From: Bicyclus anynana
Lineage: Eukaryota > Arthropoda > Insecta > Lepidoptera > Nymphalidae
Direction: 5' to 3'
NCBI RefSeq assembly: GCF_947172395.1
Contig: NC_069087.1
Location: forward strand, 16,250,889 to 16,314,888
DNA length: 64,000 nucleotides
Made by a program: the position numbers and the translations under genes. How positions within the stretch are numbered: position 1 is the stretch's first letter; each line of letters starts with the position of its first letter. Of the stretch, positions 11,360 through 24,149 are shown one piece after another. The notes under the pieces were generated by a model. The model was not told where the DNA came from, ran no database searches, and was given only the letters and a program-made list of their open reading frames with translations.

Positions 11360-14300
11360 TCGGTCCCTCATGACAGTGAGGCTCGTCACCACCTTGGCGA
11401 TTCATCTTTCGATAGACAATCTTGATTTTTTTAATATGTTACTTACTTACAGTTACAAATCTTTGTATAAGCCATTTAGTGTAATAAGTACCTAAAAACT
11501 CTAAATATGCATGTCGAAGTCAATTGTAGTTGTTTTCAAATTAGTCATTACCTTGTAGCGCGTAAAGTTGCTTGTATAATCGTTGCCAGCACTGACAAAA
11601 CAATAAATGTCGTAAATCACTGTTTCCTCCAGGCGCTGGTTGCATACATCCTACAGAGTCTTTGCGGCAGCAATCTCGCGCTATCTAAATTGATGGTTTC
11701 CGGAGCACATTTGAGTGGTAAATCTATCTAAACGTACGGACTCGGACCAACTACTTTGGACTAGATATTCAAATTATTTTCTATGAAAACAAATTAAAGA
11801 AAATAATAGATTCGCAAAGAAAACAACTTACAGCAATTATGAGAACCATGTACAAATATAATACTGGATATTGTTAAAGTTAAATTTATTATCAAATAAA
11901 TTAATTAGCAGCACTCACAAAACTTAGACTTAGCCTGGGACCAGAGAAAGTGATGCTTCCACCTCTTTCATCGACTACGCTTGCCCAAAAATAAAAAAAT
12001 AACGTACGAGTAGAGAAAGGGACTGAGGTACGAGTAAGTATTAGTGGTGATGAATTTTTACTATAAGTTAACAAACAATAATAAAGTATCGTAAATGTAA
12101 TCGTGAAAGTCACTGAAAACTTATATTCAAATTTTACCTACGTAACGGTACCGGTGTGGGAGGTTCTACTGTAACAGATAAGTAAATAAATTAAAGATAT
12201 CAGCAATTTGTATAACGCCGCTGCATCTAATACTATCAGACAATCTTTGCATTTCATCAATTAATATTTACCCATAACATAATCAGGGCAAGTAAGTTCT
12301 CGAATCGAATGTAATTTCCGGCCTCGTAACCATTTGAATACCGCTATATCGGGAACGAAATGAATATTCCACTAATCGGGTATCCAGGAAATTGGAACCG
12401 GCGATGGCGAATATAAACGACCTTTGCTATCCTGTGTTGTGCTATAGAATACGAATAAGGGGGCCGTATGTAAACAAATTCGACGTCATAACTGCAATGA
12501 CGTTCTATTAAATGTACAATGGTTATATTATTAGAACGACGTTTAACATTGAAAATAATAATCAATTATTTCAATTCGGTGTACTCTTTACAATCTGCCA
12601 GCTTAAAATGTGATGTGATGATGAAATATTCATCATCATCATTAGCATGCCATGAAAGCATGTATAAATTGGGATTGGAAGGATAAAAATTTCGTAACTA
12701 TATACTACTTAAAACTAAAACCATCCATTCAGACATGGATAAGGAGATACTTAAATTTTCAGTCACACGAGATAGATAAGGCACTTTGTATTTTTCCGTT
12801 TCATGATATGAATATTAATGTGCCAAATGTTAACGCTGTATCTAAAGCCAAAAATCCAAAGTAAAGTAGACAGAACTTGGTCGATGCATTTTTCATGTAC
12901 AATGAGATTGAGAGCCTGTCACGAAATCTGAGAACGCCACAGTTCTGCGTGGCATTATCTAAATAAATCTCGTTAGTACGAGGGGTCGGGGCATCTGTTC
13001 CATTTCCCATTCTGCCCTTCTTCCCATTTGTCACTTATTTATCCGGACCCCTCTTGATTGGCAGACTGTGAGTACCTTTTTATAAAGGAGGGTGGTGTGA
13101 CCTATTTAGTAAATTTTTCGTCTGCCTTGATTATATTATGCATCTTTGGCCATGGTCGGTGGTTGTATGGGGATCTTTATCTCTTCTATCTCTATTAGCT
13201 ACTTCCGGTTATCATAAACTTAAAAGTCGCATGTGCAATGGCTTTTAACTATCTTTCAATATTATTGTAGTTGGTCTATCTAATAGTATTAGTAGTAGTA
13301 GTAGTAGTACTAATAGTAGTAGTAGTAAAAAAAAATAAGCAATAACCTTAAAAGAAATTACTAGATTTATGTAGCCTAGCAGTACACGCGGCAACTAATC
13401 CAAATATCTGTCTATAAAGTTTACCTTCACTCTTAATCCGTATCGCCTATATTTGCTCAGATCAATGGCCAATGTTTTCATATCGAACACTTTCACGTCA
13501 GGGCGAGCGGAGCGTTGCGTTGCCGAAGTATTGTTTATGAAAAGCGGGTCAGATCTGAGAAGAAAGCGATTGGACGTCGGCGTTGGTTGGTCATTCGGAT
13601 ATCTCTCCCGGTGAAGAGGTCACGGCCGTTGCGCGAACAAACCGACATCAATTTGTGGTGAAGCTTGGTCAATGGATATATTATTTAGTAGGAGCTCATC
13701 TTGTAGAACTTTCGGGAAAGAGCTTGCTACGTACTGATGCCGAATACCATAGTTGTAACCCAGTCTGAAGGGATATAGGAGAAATTACAGGCACTTGAGA
13801 CTTAACACTAATGAACTCGTCAGGTTGATGAACAAAGAGTGGCATTGTATTTGTGTGTCCTGCTCCTGCGAACTAATAAACTGTGACCAAATATGAATGA
13901 GGATCCCGGTTTTATTTCACCTTTAGTAGGTAACTCATCTAATATTCACAACAAAATTTTCAAGAATGTTTAAAATTTTAACCGCCATGCTGATGTTTAT
14001 TTATTTTTTGTACCAATAATAGTAACACACAAAAGTAAAAAAGAAAAACAGTGGACAAGGAAACACTTATCTCTATAAGAGATCTCTGCCAGTGACCCTT
14101 GGCAGTGGGAGAGATTTTAAACAGAAGAAATGGATAGGTACAACAGAAAAAAAAGTGAGAAAACATATTATACTTAATACATAAATAATAAAAGTAAATA
14201 ATATTAAATACATTAAAAATAACACTAATAAATAAATTGAAATAAATATATAAATTATAACAGTACATATCAATACTATATATAAATAATAACTAAATAA

Positions 14301-17000
14301 ATACATATATACATACATACATATAATATTTTTTAGTTTTTTGACCGGAAAAGTATTTTTTGATTTCATAACATTTATTAATTACAGAATGTGCTAAAGG
14401 TAGGTAAGTAATAGCAACATTAATAATTAAAAATTGAAAAATCCCCCTCAGTCAATAATTTACCTCGAACGACCAGTTTAGTGTCAAATATTTCTTTTAT
14501 CTTATTATATTGAAAAAAATACACTGATATCTTTGGTATTATCCGATATTCGTCGTTATCATGTTTTCTCATCTTGGTTTTTTGTTCGATTCGATTATTA
14601 TTTCAACATTTATTTTTCATAAGAATCTGAAAAGACGTTTGTAGAGAAAGGAACTCGTCAACGTTTATCAAAGAATTAGTCAAGCAATCATGTTACCATA
14701 ATAATTGTCGTTAACTGTCTCTAAATTACTCAATCCTAGCGTAACAATGCATTTTTGTTTGAATTCCGCTAACCTATAAATGTTACAGATTTCTCCTTTC
14801 GCCGTCTCTTGCCACTAATTGGTGCTATTCAACTGCATTCAGTGGATTGGAATTTTTATTGCAATGTTTTATCATTTTACGTTGAGCAACGTTTAATATT
14901 ACATTCGTAAAATTTTGCTTACGTGTTCTTTCACCATTTCTGTAATCAAATTTCTGTAATTCGGTAAAATTTGCAATTTGTAATCTAAATTACATATTAA
15001 TATTTAGTCTATTTATTCGACTTACAACGTATCCTCAAATATGTGCATGCATGAAACATACGCTCTACAATTCTACATATAAAATATTTACTGTCTTTTG
15101 AGTCTTTTTGTAAGAATATCATTTGGGTTTCTGTTTGTATTAAGTTTATTATTTTACAGTATAATCTGTTTTTCATGTTGTTAAATGTATTGTAGTAGAG
15201 TTCTTATGCCCGCTTGTCGAACTTATTTCAGCTACCAAGTAGCATTTAATAACAGGTTCATGATAAAGCGCGTCCTACGGCGTGTTTCTAACATGTCCGG
15301 GGAAGTGTTACTGTGATCTAATAGTTTTCTTATTCGCTTGTTCTATCAGTTGTTACTACTCGTATAAAACTTTTATTAGTTCATATATGCTTACATACTT
15401 AATGCTAGATAACTTTTTATGGGTGTATCCATTGAACCATTGTTGTGATGTGGAAGGGTTATTGTCGTTTGCTCGCTGGAGTGTAAACAATCGACCCATG
15501 CTGTTGCTACTCGCTACCGTCCATATTGCTAATTGAATTCTCTTCAAGTGTGCTCGTAGGTGCACGTATGTGCGGTCCATCGTCGCCTTTTCGTTCTTTA
15601 ATAATATGAATATTCAATTTGTGCAAGTGCATTTGAAGTTTTAGGGTTGCCAAATTTGGTCTTAGTGAAACTAATACAAGAACGTCAGGTAAAGCAATAA
15701 TTCATCTCTAAAAATAATGAACGAAAGTAGGATTTGACTACTAATTAAAACGATGGGGCGAGTGTAACATAACGCTAACTGAAAGACCGAACGAGATAAA
15801 GCTAAGAATACCTGACCTGGAGACCACGCAATATTCAATTTCAATAATGTTTTAGTAATTCAATCAATTTTGGTAACACTTATATCGAAGCATTTGAATC
15901 GCATGTTTATTGCTGTCTGCTTGAATGTCCATTCCTTAATTATACAACGAGGTCATCTCATCAGCATTGCAATTTTGTAATTTCAAAAAGTATTAAATAT
16001 ATCTTGCTAAACTTATTTGACAGTTGACAGCCCTAAGCGTTTGAGAATGTGTGCATGCGCACGTCGAATCAGGAATGCGTTTGCTCAGCATGCGCGTGTC
16101 TGTGTGAGTGTAGTGCCGTGTCATTTGTCTGCGATCGCTTTGTTCGAGTGCCATTTTGTCACAAGGTCGCCCGTATTGCAATGTGTTATTATGTGCTTGT
16201 ATCATATCACTGACAGTACTCAATAATGTGGAGTGCTGTTTGTCTTTACTACAGTCAGATGTGTTGGCAAAGCAAAGTTTACCCAAGTAGTAGTAGCACT
16301 GTTAAGAGAATTATAGTTTCTGTTTTTTTATTTAGGTAGGAACCTGAGTTATTTACCCTTGACTTAAAGACCACGATGTTTACATTATTTAATTAGTGAG
16401 ATAAAATCTGAGAAAAAGATTTAAATACTTTCAGCAGTCGAAATGTATAAAAAAGCGAAATAATTATATAGCCGCATCATTTACATATTACAAACTCGAA
16501 TATTGATTTCGGAAACGAAACTGGACCGCTTTAAGCGGAATTAAATTTTCGATCGATGTAATCAGGTTAACGGTATGTCTTTAATAACGAATTTTAACTT
16601 CATCGGTGGCGTACTTGAAAGAAATTTATGTTTTTTTTTGATATCGTGGATACAATCAGATAATTGTTTGCCAGATTTGCACAAAGCTCAAAGGGCGTCT
16701 CTTGTGAGCCTCAGGACTCGGCTCGAAGGATACCTAATATTTTTGTGGCCCGAGTTTGTTCAGAGATCTGTACGCTCTTTTTAGCATGATTGGGATTCAC
16801 GGTCCGGGTGGCCAAAGAATAGTTACAGTGTAACAGGTAAATATTCGACCTAGACACACTCACCTCTTGTAGCACAATTCTCTAAGATTGTTTTAAGTTG
16901 ACAGCTTCAGTTTCAAATTCGTTACTCTCTCCATCTATAGTATCGTATTAGACAAAGAGAGATAGAGAAGAGTCAGTAAAAAGTCGTTACAGAATAGTGT
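11360..17000. other. Long stretch without genes; scattered simple repeats
   Basis: No host exon or classified repeat is recognised. It contains a small hairpin around 12617-12637 (GATGATGA / TCATCATC), a TAG microsatellite at 13282-13327, and an AT-rich low-complexity tract at 14150-14330 with ACAT/ATAC steps. There are GC-richer patches near 13495-13650 and 16020-16180. Two TACGAGTA octamers lie 24 bp apart at 12005 and 12029, and TACTCGTA occurs at 15357. Short frames of 60-100 codons in this span show no recognisable protein. Confidence 0.4.
13282..13327. repeat. (AGT)n microsatellite with an internal strand switch
   Basis: A run of AGT units is interrupted by ACTA and then resumes as AGT units, ending in an A run. 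Confidence 0.9.
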
Positions 17001-17006
17001 TACTGA

Positions 17007-17270
17007 TTGAGACAACACCTGACTGAGATTGAATAAAGAAGTGTCGAAGATCTTGATGTGTTAAGGTTTGGAACTCAACGAACAGCCGGCAAGCGGCTAC
17101 AAGGTGATTGAGATAATACCTAACAGAGATTGAACCAAGAAACATTGAAGTCCACATCTTGAAATGTCATGCCATTGGGCTATCTTAAAAAGGGAGTAAA
17201 GAAACAACACTGAGATCCAAGCAGCAGTCGGCAAGCGGTTAGATACGCCGCACGTGGGTGTCGCCCACAC
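17007..17270. repeat. Imperfect local duplication
   Basis: GATTGAGACAACACCTGACT at 17007 is echoed by GATTGAGATAATACCTAACA about 98 bp later, both followed by GAGATTGAA. CAGCCGGCAAGCGGCTA near 17083 is echoed by CAGTCGGCAAGCGGTTA near 17225. The unequal spacing suggests an old tandem duplication with later insertions or deletions. No function is apparent. Confidence 0.55.
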
Positions 17271-18113
17271 GATCAATAAATCACTCATCGTTTCCATGTC
17301 CGCTATGTTTTCTGTTATAACGTACAATATATTATAATGGCGGAATAACATTTCCTCACCTCATTAAATTTAGATCCAATGGGGAAACTGCATTTCTGTT
17401 TCCCTTTATGTCGTTTTGCGTAGGAGTGAAACGATTATCGACTGTATTTAATGCATTGAGAATTTTGATTGGAAAGCTAGGGGTTGTACAATTTTGGCAA
17501 GGTAATGTATGCTTTTAACTTGCATGCAAGTGTGGGTCATATTTTGAAAACCGTCGGAAGAGTCCACTTCCTGGTTATTCTTAAGTTTGAAAAACGTGCA
17601 TATCTTTAGCGACAATGCAATAGTTTGAATCTATGGAGCTGGCCTGATTATAAACTCGATTTATAGAATCCGAGCATTTACTTAAAAAGTTATTTCAATA
17701 AAAGTCATAATTCTGATAAAGGAAAAAGTTACTCTGATCTTTCTGGTGGTGATTTGTGGGGTCGGATATTAAAAATTTCGAAATCGCAAGAGGTGAGTGC
17801 ACGATCAATAACATAAATAAGGTTTCAATAAAATGATTTTTCTTAAGTGCAAAAAATGGCAGACCATTATAAAATCAATAAAATTTAAGCCCAAAGCTCT
17901 TCACCGTAAATGGACTTCCACATCCGTGAGCCTTCACGGGGATTTGCGTAATGAGGCGCCGTTGACACGTGTAATCTGCGGATATCTGCAAACCGTTCCT
18001 AAAAACATGAGGACAAGTCGTGATTACTTGCACTCTGGCCTTCGGTTCATAATAAATAGGTGTAGGCCTCACAAGGTCAATGTGTAAAATAGCTGAAGAT
18101 TTATACAAAATAA

Positions 18114-18149
18114 ATTCTAGAGATTAACAAAAGCGTTAATCTCTAGAAT
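18114..18149. repeat. Perfect 15-bp hairpin
   Basis: ATTCTAGAGATTAAC at 18114-18128 and its exact complement at 18135-18149 flank a 6-nt loop, AAAAGC. There is no T run or other sign of a terminator, and this is eukaryotic sequence. It may be the fused ends of a small inverted-repeat element. Confidence 0.9.
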
Positions 18150-18247
18150 CTCGAACTGTTCCGGCTAGTTCATCAAATCTTCATAGATGGTATCAACACA
18201 AGAGTTTTTTACCATTGTGTCGATCAAAAAAAGGAATCCAACGAAAT

Positions 18248-18282
18248 GAGAATCTCCTCCGTTTTTTGAAATCGGTTAAAAA
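18248..18282 (-). mobile_element. 5' end fragment of the AACCGACTTC family, minus strand
   Basis: On the minus strand this reads TTTTTAACCGATTTC, an A run, CGGAGGAG and ATTCTC, matching the 5' end at 25183 with a few substitutions. Nothing else of the element is recognisable. Confidence 0.65.
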
Positions 18283-18351
18283 ATTAAGTCGCGCCATCCG
18301 CTAATATAACTGCAAACATTCACAATCATCTTTCGTCACTTTAAACCAAAT

Positions 18352-18402
18352 GAAAATTGTCCAACAGTGGGAGGTCTGTGCCCACTCAAGCGACGCCCAT
18401 AA
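18352..18402 (+). mobile_element. Possible LINE 3'-end relic
   Basis: GTCCAACAGTGGGAGGTCTG resembles the GTCCAGCAGTGGGA motif that I remember directly after the stop codon of some lepidopteran RTE-like LINEs. The match is short and rests on memory alone. Confidence 0.3.
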
Positions 18403-18938
18403 AATGCTTTCATCAGTTCAATCGAAGGTTTTATATGAGACTTGTAATAAACTTGGCTTTAAACGCTTCCGCGTACGTTGGCTCCTTCACATGTGTCTGT
18501 GTTTGTGACTTGATAGTTTAGAGTCAAAAGTAACGCCACGTGGGTGGCTTGTGTACTTAGGTACAGTTTTTTTTCGACTTCTGCTTCACTGACGCGTGGA
18601 CCTCCAGCATTGATGTATCAAATTAGTATTTGCTTATCTAGTTTTAAGTGGTTGCATTTTTTAGTGTTTGTAAATTTTTTGTCGTCTATGAAAAAGTAGA
18701 AGTTTCACATTTAATATATTTAATCACCCATTCATTATTGAAATATTTACTAAATATGCTGGACTTTTAAATAATTTTTCGAGTCTCAAACACAATTTCA
18801 AGTAAATAAATTAAGGGTAAAAGTTTCATTTGTCTGACACATCTACTACATTAACTTTGCTTTGATATTATATACCTACTCGATGCTTTAGTCAGTGTTA
18901 CATTATTTAATACATTTAACTTTAATTCAATGTACCAC

Positions 18939-18980
18939 ACATGTATACGATACGTATACATGTATACGACATGTATACGA
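18939..18980. repeat. Tandem/inverted CATGTATACGA repeats
   Basis: CATGTATACGA occurs at 18940, 18959 and 18970. The first copy also pairs as a hairpin: ACATGTATACG at 18939-18949 with CGTATACATGT at 18953-18963, loop ATA. Confidence 0.9.
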
Positions 18981-19539
18981 ATTAATTTGAAATACTTATA
19001 TTAGTACACTGTATTTTAGTATTTTAGTATATCTACTGTGCAATTGATTGCATTCTTTTTTAACTTGAAAAATAAATCGGGTCATTCTCGACAGTACTTT
19101 ATTAACGAGTACAATCAAAGATTAGGGACATTCTTGGCATCGTTTTTCGTAATCATACCGGAAGGTCGTAGAAACGTTATCCATTTACAACGACATCTGG
19201 GGTTTCCAACTCTATCACTTCGCCGTACGATTCAAAATTGATTGAAACCTTGCAGTAGGATTAAAATTCAATTTGATACACGGCTCCGTGTCACAGGTCA
19301 GAGTTAATTATAAAACAGCTGGGGATTAAATCGAATCGAAAAGGGAATGTGTTTGTTTAAAAAAATATTTCGAAGTATTAAGTCTTTTATGCTATTACGT
19401 GTAGAAAAGATTTTGCATAAACTTCTTCGAGTTTTTCATTTCTACGCCAAGTGAGTACATAGCTTTGCTGTTTCGCGTTTATTATATCGATTAGCGCTTG
19501 TGTATATCTTAGATTTAAGTCGTCATCCTCATCTTTATC

Positions 19540-19600
19540 AACTGATGATGGTCTACTGCTGGATATAGTCCTTTTGTAAGGACATCTAAACGAAACAAGT
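19540..19600 (+). mobile_element. Probable LINE-associated repeat fragment
   Basis: TGATGATGGTCTACTGCTGG, ATATAG, TCCTTTTGTAAGGACATC resembles a lepidopteran repeat I remember as GTCCACTGCTGGACATAGG followed by a CAAGGA motif. Only about 50 bp match and the copy is diverged. Confidence 0.4.
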
Positions 19601-20704
19601 TATATTATACAAACTAACCAAGCATTAGTTTCTTCTTAATATTTTTTTAGTCATTATTTTATTATTGTCGAGTCGAGTCGAGTAGATTTTAAGTAATGAA
19701 AGCATCTTGGTATCAGACCACACTTGATGTTCTCTCGTCAGTTGGTAGACATGTCAATGACTAACACATCTACCAACCGCGGAGAGTTAGTCGATAAGTT
19801 TCATAGTCACCGTTGTCACCGTTTACGTTCCACCGAGATCGATGGAATCGGTTTTGACCATTTTTGGCGCGCATATTAGGTAACTTGTTATTTATTCTTG
19901 TATCATAGTTAATAATTTAATATGGGCGGTCAATTAATATACATATTTGCATTTAACCTCATAACTTAGGATATGTCTTAAATTTTGTAGAAATTTAACT
20001 AGTAAAATGTTATGTTAAAGTTAACGGATCTATGATTTCAATGCCTACTTGAAATACCAGATTTTTGCTTATTGCGAGGCAAAAAAAGCAATAAAACTTA
20101 AAACAAAAGCAAAAATAATAAAATTATACATCCGTTTGAAATACATTTTATTATAGATACGTTTTATAAATGAATTATTCTTTAATGGTAGAACAGAGAA
20201 ACTGTACGCCAGTAGTTGCGGTCTGCGAGTATGGCCGCAATAAATAATCGCATACGGATATGCGTGTCGTTTATCATAATATTGTCTAGCGGCGACTTCT
20301 CAAGTTCCCGTCCCGTCCGGGGCAGGTGGGTCCATCCTTGCCTTATTAATTGATCCTGTTGCCTGCCGCTATTGAAAAGTCTTCTCGTTTTACGCGTATG
20401 TCTATGATTAATTTTGGAACAAACGTTGTTTTGATTCGGTACATACTTTAATGCCATATTTACTACACCTCGTTTAGCTAGTTTAAAAGGAGATCCGCAC
20501 TGTAGAATGCTCAATCTCAGCACATTGTAGTAGGTACTTATTGGTACGAGTAGCAACTTCTCGCATAGGTTTGTTATTATATTGTTAAAATTATGTAAGT
20601 AAAAATATTTTTATTTTTTATTTAAAAACAATTATGAAAGCACGATGACAATGACAATTTTCGGACAGTAGATGCAATTCCGTTCTTTTTTTCTGATATG
20701 AATT

Positions 20705-20760
20705 TCGAGATTCGAAACCGAGAACTCGTGATCTGCAGTCGGATTAGCTGGCTACGCGTA
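20705..20760 (-). mobile_element. tRNA-like SINE head fragment
   Basis: On the minus strand the stretch reads TAGCCAGCTAATCCGACTG, a spacer, and GGTTTCGAATC. The last part resembles a Pol III B box (consensus GGTTCGANTCC) with one inserted T. It is placed as in a tRNA, about 30 bp after an A-box-like segment. No complete cloverleaf can be drawn with confidence, so a SINE relic is more likely than a tRNA gene. Confidence 0.4.
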
Positions 20761-20973
20761 CTACGATGTAAACGGGAAGATTATGAATTTAGTGTTGTAC
20801 GCAAAACGTCAATGTTATAAAATGGTGTAGGCACAGTTGATATACTGGTCGTCAAGCGCTGAGCAGGTTTCGCTCTGTAATTGGGACGGAGCCAATTACC
20901 CGCGGACATGCGGCACAATGCAAATATACGACCCGCCCCGCGCGCATAGATCGAGATAAAGAAGTATAGTACG

Positions 20974-21461
20974 AGATCCGGCATAAGGAATATGTACCCT
21001 CATCTGTTTTTTATTTGGGATAAGAAATCATAGAAAATATTCACACTGACACAATGTTCACATTGCCGATTGCCTAGGTACATTGCGGCCAGATTTAATG
21101 ATTGATTAATTAAAAAAACCTTACGTTAGTTTACCCAACAGAATTGAAGGCTTAAAGGTTGACTGCTTTTACACTACAACTGTGGTGTTGCCAGATATAA
21201 ACAGTTATTTATATTCGTATACCCTCATCTGTTTAGTCGTCTAATTTGTCAAATGAAAGCTTATGTTATGCTTAAGCAATCCTCGGATTCGCGTGGCAGA
21301 GAGAAAAACTCCGAGCAAAAATAATTTAAAATAGTTTCTAGTCTGGCCGCAATTTAACTAGGCAACCTATTTGCAATGTTTCGCTGTGAATATTATATAT
21401 CATTAATTTCTTATAACGAATAAATAACAGATGAGGGTATATTATTTCTTATGCCGGATCT
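20974..21461. mobile_element. Fold-back (long-TIR) element, 488 bp
   Basis: The ends are AGATCCGGCATAAG (20974) and CTTATGCCGGATCT (ending 21461). The inverted similarity runs inward for over 100 bp per arm, through TACCCTCATCTGTT and ATAAGAAAT to ATTGCGGCCAGA. TACCCTCATCTG also occurs a third time inside, near 21220. No coding sequence is present. Target duplication is unclear because the outermost GATC is itself palindromic. Long imperfect arms with a short centre are typical of fold-back elements or long-TIR MITEs. It directly abuts the GC-rich block starting at 21462. Confidence 0.85.
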
Positions 21462-22000
21462 TAGACCAGTAAGACCTGGGCGAGAGAACAGACTTCGCCG
21501 TTCTGTTGGCTTTAATTTGACGAACGTTGCCAATGTTTGCCCAAACAGTTACTCGGCACACATTTCCCACCGGCCGCGTCGATTACTGCACCGACGGCGA
21601 AAACTAGCCGCCGCAGTGCTCTCGACCCCGCGACCTTTATTCAAAGAGCTAGGGATAACTCATCACCAGCGTTAGACGACCTCGCGTATTCTTCTACACA
21701 CAGGTCTGAAATGAAGCCGCGGGGATCAGGCGTGAATGGATGTGCTCGCTCGGTGCCCGTTAGTCTTGACTGTACGAGGTCATCGACAGGTGGCGATTTG
21801 CAAGTGACGAGCGTGGTTTTCCTATTTTGGTTGTGCATTGTTAAGAAAATAAACGTGTCCCGTTGTGAACCTGTCTTCGTATCTGCGGCGCGAGCGGCTC
21901 CCATGCCCAGCCTTTGTGCCTTTAGGCGTCGTCCCACAGAATGTGATTCCGCGATTGATCGCGCGAATAGGCGATGTGATTGCATTTCATTCTTAATAAC
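21462..22000. other. GC-rich block with overlapping open frames
   Basis: About 500 bp here is distinctly richer in G+C and CpG than the surroundings. A plus-strand frame of 171 codons (21537-22052), a second plus frame (21451-21675) and a minus frame of 114 codons (21641-21985) overlap. High GC alone lengthens random frames, and none of the three translations shows a domain I recognise. A promoter-proximal or first-exon region, an unclassified repeat, or plain GC-rich DNA are all possible. Confidence 0.35.
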
Positions 22001-22052
22001 CCATCACATTGTTTGTTCCCTATTGAAAATTTTATCACTTTCAGATGTGTGA

Positions 22053-23529
22053 ACTGATGCGTCAATAATTGAGAATAAGTTATGAAATCAGCATGTGCGA
22101 CTGGGGTTGTGTGCGAAAAATTGTCGCATTTCAGTGATATCGTTAGCGCGATCTTCCTATAAAATTGACATCGTGGAAAGCGGGATGAAATGAAAATAAA
22201 ATTGCGAACTTGAGGAAATTGTGCTCTATTTGGACGGTGCTTTACAATGCTTTGTGTCCGTTGTGTTTAAGAATACGCAGGATTTATTTTGATAGACAAT
22301 TTGATATCTCCGTGTAACGGTAATAACATGTGAACCGTTAACCGCAGTTTAAATTATTGTTGTTGGTGCCGCCGTGCGATTTAATACGTACTTTGTATTT
22401 GATCATTGTTATTTTGTTGCTGTGATCTTTGACGCGGCGGTTCGATTGGATTTCAAACCGCGAAAAAGTGTGTGGTGCCTTTGAGTTGGGTTTAGAATTA
22501 ACTAGTGTTTCATTCACAGATATCCGCGGTTATATTAATGGATTAGTATTGCAGTATGTTAGGTTGTATATAATTTGGCGCATAAATATAATATGGCGGG
22601 TTAAATTTCGATTAATATAATTATAAGGTCTTCATCTTCTATGTGGTAGAAAAGTCTACTTGCCATTTTCGTTGCGAATATGTTGACTATAGACAAGTTA
22701 TCGTTAAAATAACCAGAGAAAGTCGGTCAACCAGCGATTACCATTTGTTCTTTAAAATTGTCGCTATTACAAAAGATGTCGACAATAGTAAGATGTAAAC
22801 ATATTTCTACATGAGATAGTTGTATTACTAGCCACAACATTGTGTTGATTGAAAATTCTTTTTGTATTACTATTGGTGGCTAACTTTATATATGGATAGA
22901 AAAATTATTAGTATTTTATTACTAAGCGCATGCATAAATTAATTGGTGCCATGTTTGGTCGCGTATACAAACATGTAGGTACGCAGTTCCGATAGAATTA
23001 TAATTCTGTACGATTAAAATACTTCGCAATACCGGCGTAATAATAATTTAAAAGAGCCTATTGTTTCGTTTATATGGACATGGCAATCAATTTATATAAT
23101 CATAGCGGAAGATTTTTGTATACAACGCCCGAGTCCTTTATAGCGTTTATGTTCTTTTAAAGAGAAAATTGAATTTTAATAACATATTCCATCAATAAGA
23201 ATAGCCAAAACTGTATATAATGTTGAGAGGTGAGCAATTTGCATGTCGATGGAGGCGATTACTCATGCATTTTTACGTGTCGTTTATTTAAAACTCTGAC
23301 GACTTTGTTGCATTGAGTTAATTACTTGTAAGTTAATTTTTGTTTTAGTCACATAGTTCTTTCTTACAGCCCTTTCACACGAGTGTTTCCTTGTATATGC
23401 GCAGCATTGAGAATATCGCTCGCGATGCGTTACTTGATCGCGTCAGCTGATACGTGACATCTCTCGTAAGTCATAACAATTTAGGGACAGCGGGTATTGT
23501 GGTTCTTATAACTAGCTGATTGAATATAC
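22053..23529. other. Unannotated sequence
   Basis: No gene, RNA or classified repeat is recognised in this stretch. Confidence 0.4.
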
Positions 23530-23928
23530 TACTGCTATTATAATTTCGAAATGTGGTGTTGGAGGAAAATGCTCCGGATACCATGGACTGCATTACGGAC
23601 CAACGCATCTATACTTAACACACTCAGAGTCCAAACAATGTTCTCTACCATCTGTCTAAAGCGAATCCTTCGGACACATAGCCAGGAAAGACGGAGATAA
23701 TGTCGAGAAACTGATGGTCACTGGCAAAGTGGAAAGAAAGATGCTGCAGAGCCGCAGCCCGATGCGTTTGTCTGATCAGATCCGCACCACACTCGACTCC
23801 ACTGTCTACAATACTCTCCGGGTGGCCGAAGAACACAATGGCGTGACACAATAAAACTGAAAGTCATAGGTGGAGGTGGTCACAACCCTCATACAAATAT
23901 GAGGAACATCACTGAAGGAGGAGGATAA
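23530..23928 (+). pseudogene. Broken LINE reverse-transcriptase C-terminus
   Basis: From 23551 one frame reads MWCWRKMLRIPWTALRTN and continues to CLKRILRTH. The next frame continues HIARKDGDNVEKLMVTGKVE and on to SDQIRTTLDSTVYN. A third frame supplies WRDTIKLKVIGGGGHNPH. Together these match, in order, the conserved region downstream of the RT domain of RTE-like lepidopteran non-LTR retrotransposons, as I remember it. At least two frameshifts break it (near 23680 and near 23838), and everything upstream is missing. It is a dead, 5'-truncated copy that once encoded an endonuclease/reverse transcriptase. No poly-A tail or target duplication is obvious. Confidence 0.85.
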
Positions 23929-24127
23929 CTAGTTGACCTTGAAGTTTTGCCTTATCGCTATTAAAAATGGGTGTTGATCGTAGAAGGGATAAACTTTAGA
24001 CATGTAGGAATTTTTAGGGACTACCACCACATTCCTTTCATGAATTTCTAAACTAAAGTGAAATGATGAATTGGTAGCGCTCTATGTCTATTGCAATTTA
24101 TCTCTATTACCGGCCTCGGAGCAATTT

Positions 24128-24149
24128 CACACTGACATTATTCAGTGTG
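24128..24149. repeat. Small perfect hairpin, 8-bp stem
   Basis: CACACTGA and TCAGTGTG flank the loop CATTAT. Meaning is unknown. Confidence 0.7.

Noticed and set aside
13978..14369. Hydrophobic minus-strand frames as a membrane protein
   Set aside because: Phe/Tyr/Ile-rich translations are what AT-rich low-complexity DNA yields; the tract is simple sequence.
20182..20556. 124-codon minus-strand open frame as a gene
   Set aside because: No recognisable motif or signal peptide, no splice context that would make it an exon, and length within what 64 kb of random frames can give.
20705..20760. Functional tRNA gene
   Set aside because: Only B-box-like and A-box-like segments are visible. No complete acceptor, D and anticodon stems can be drawn; a SINE relic is more likely.
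21537..22052. 171-codon plus-strand open frame as a gene
   Set aside because: It lies in GC-rich DNA where stop codons are rare, overlaps open frames on both strands, and the translation shows no recognisable domain.
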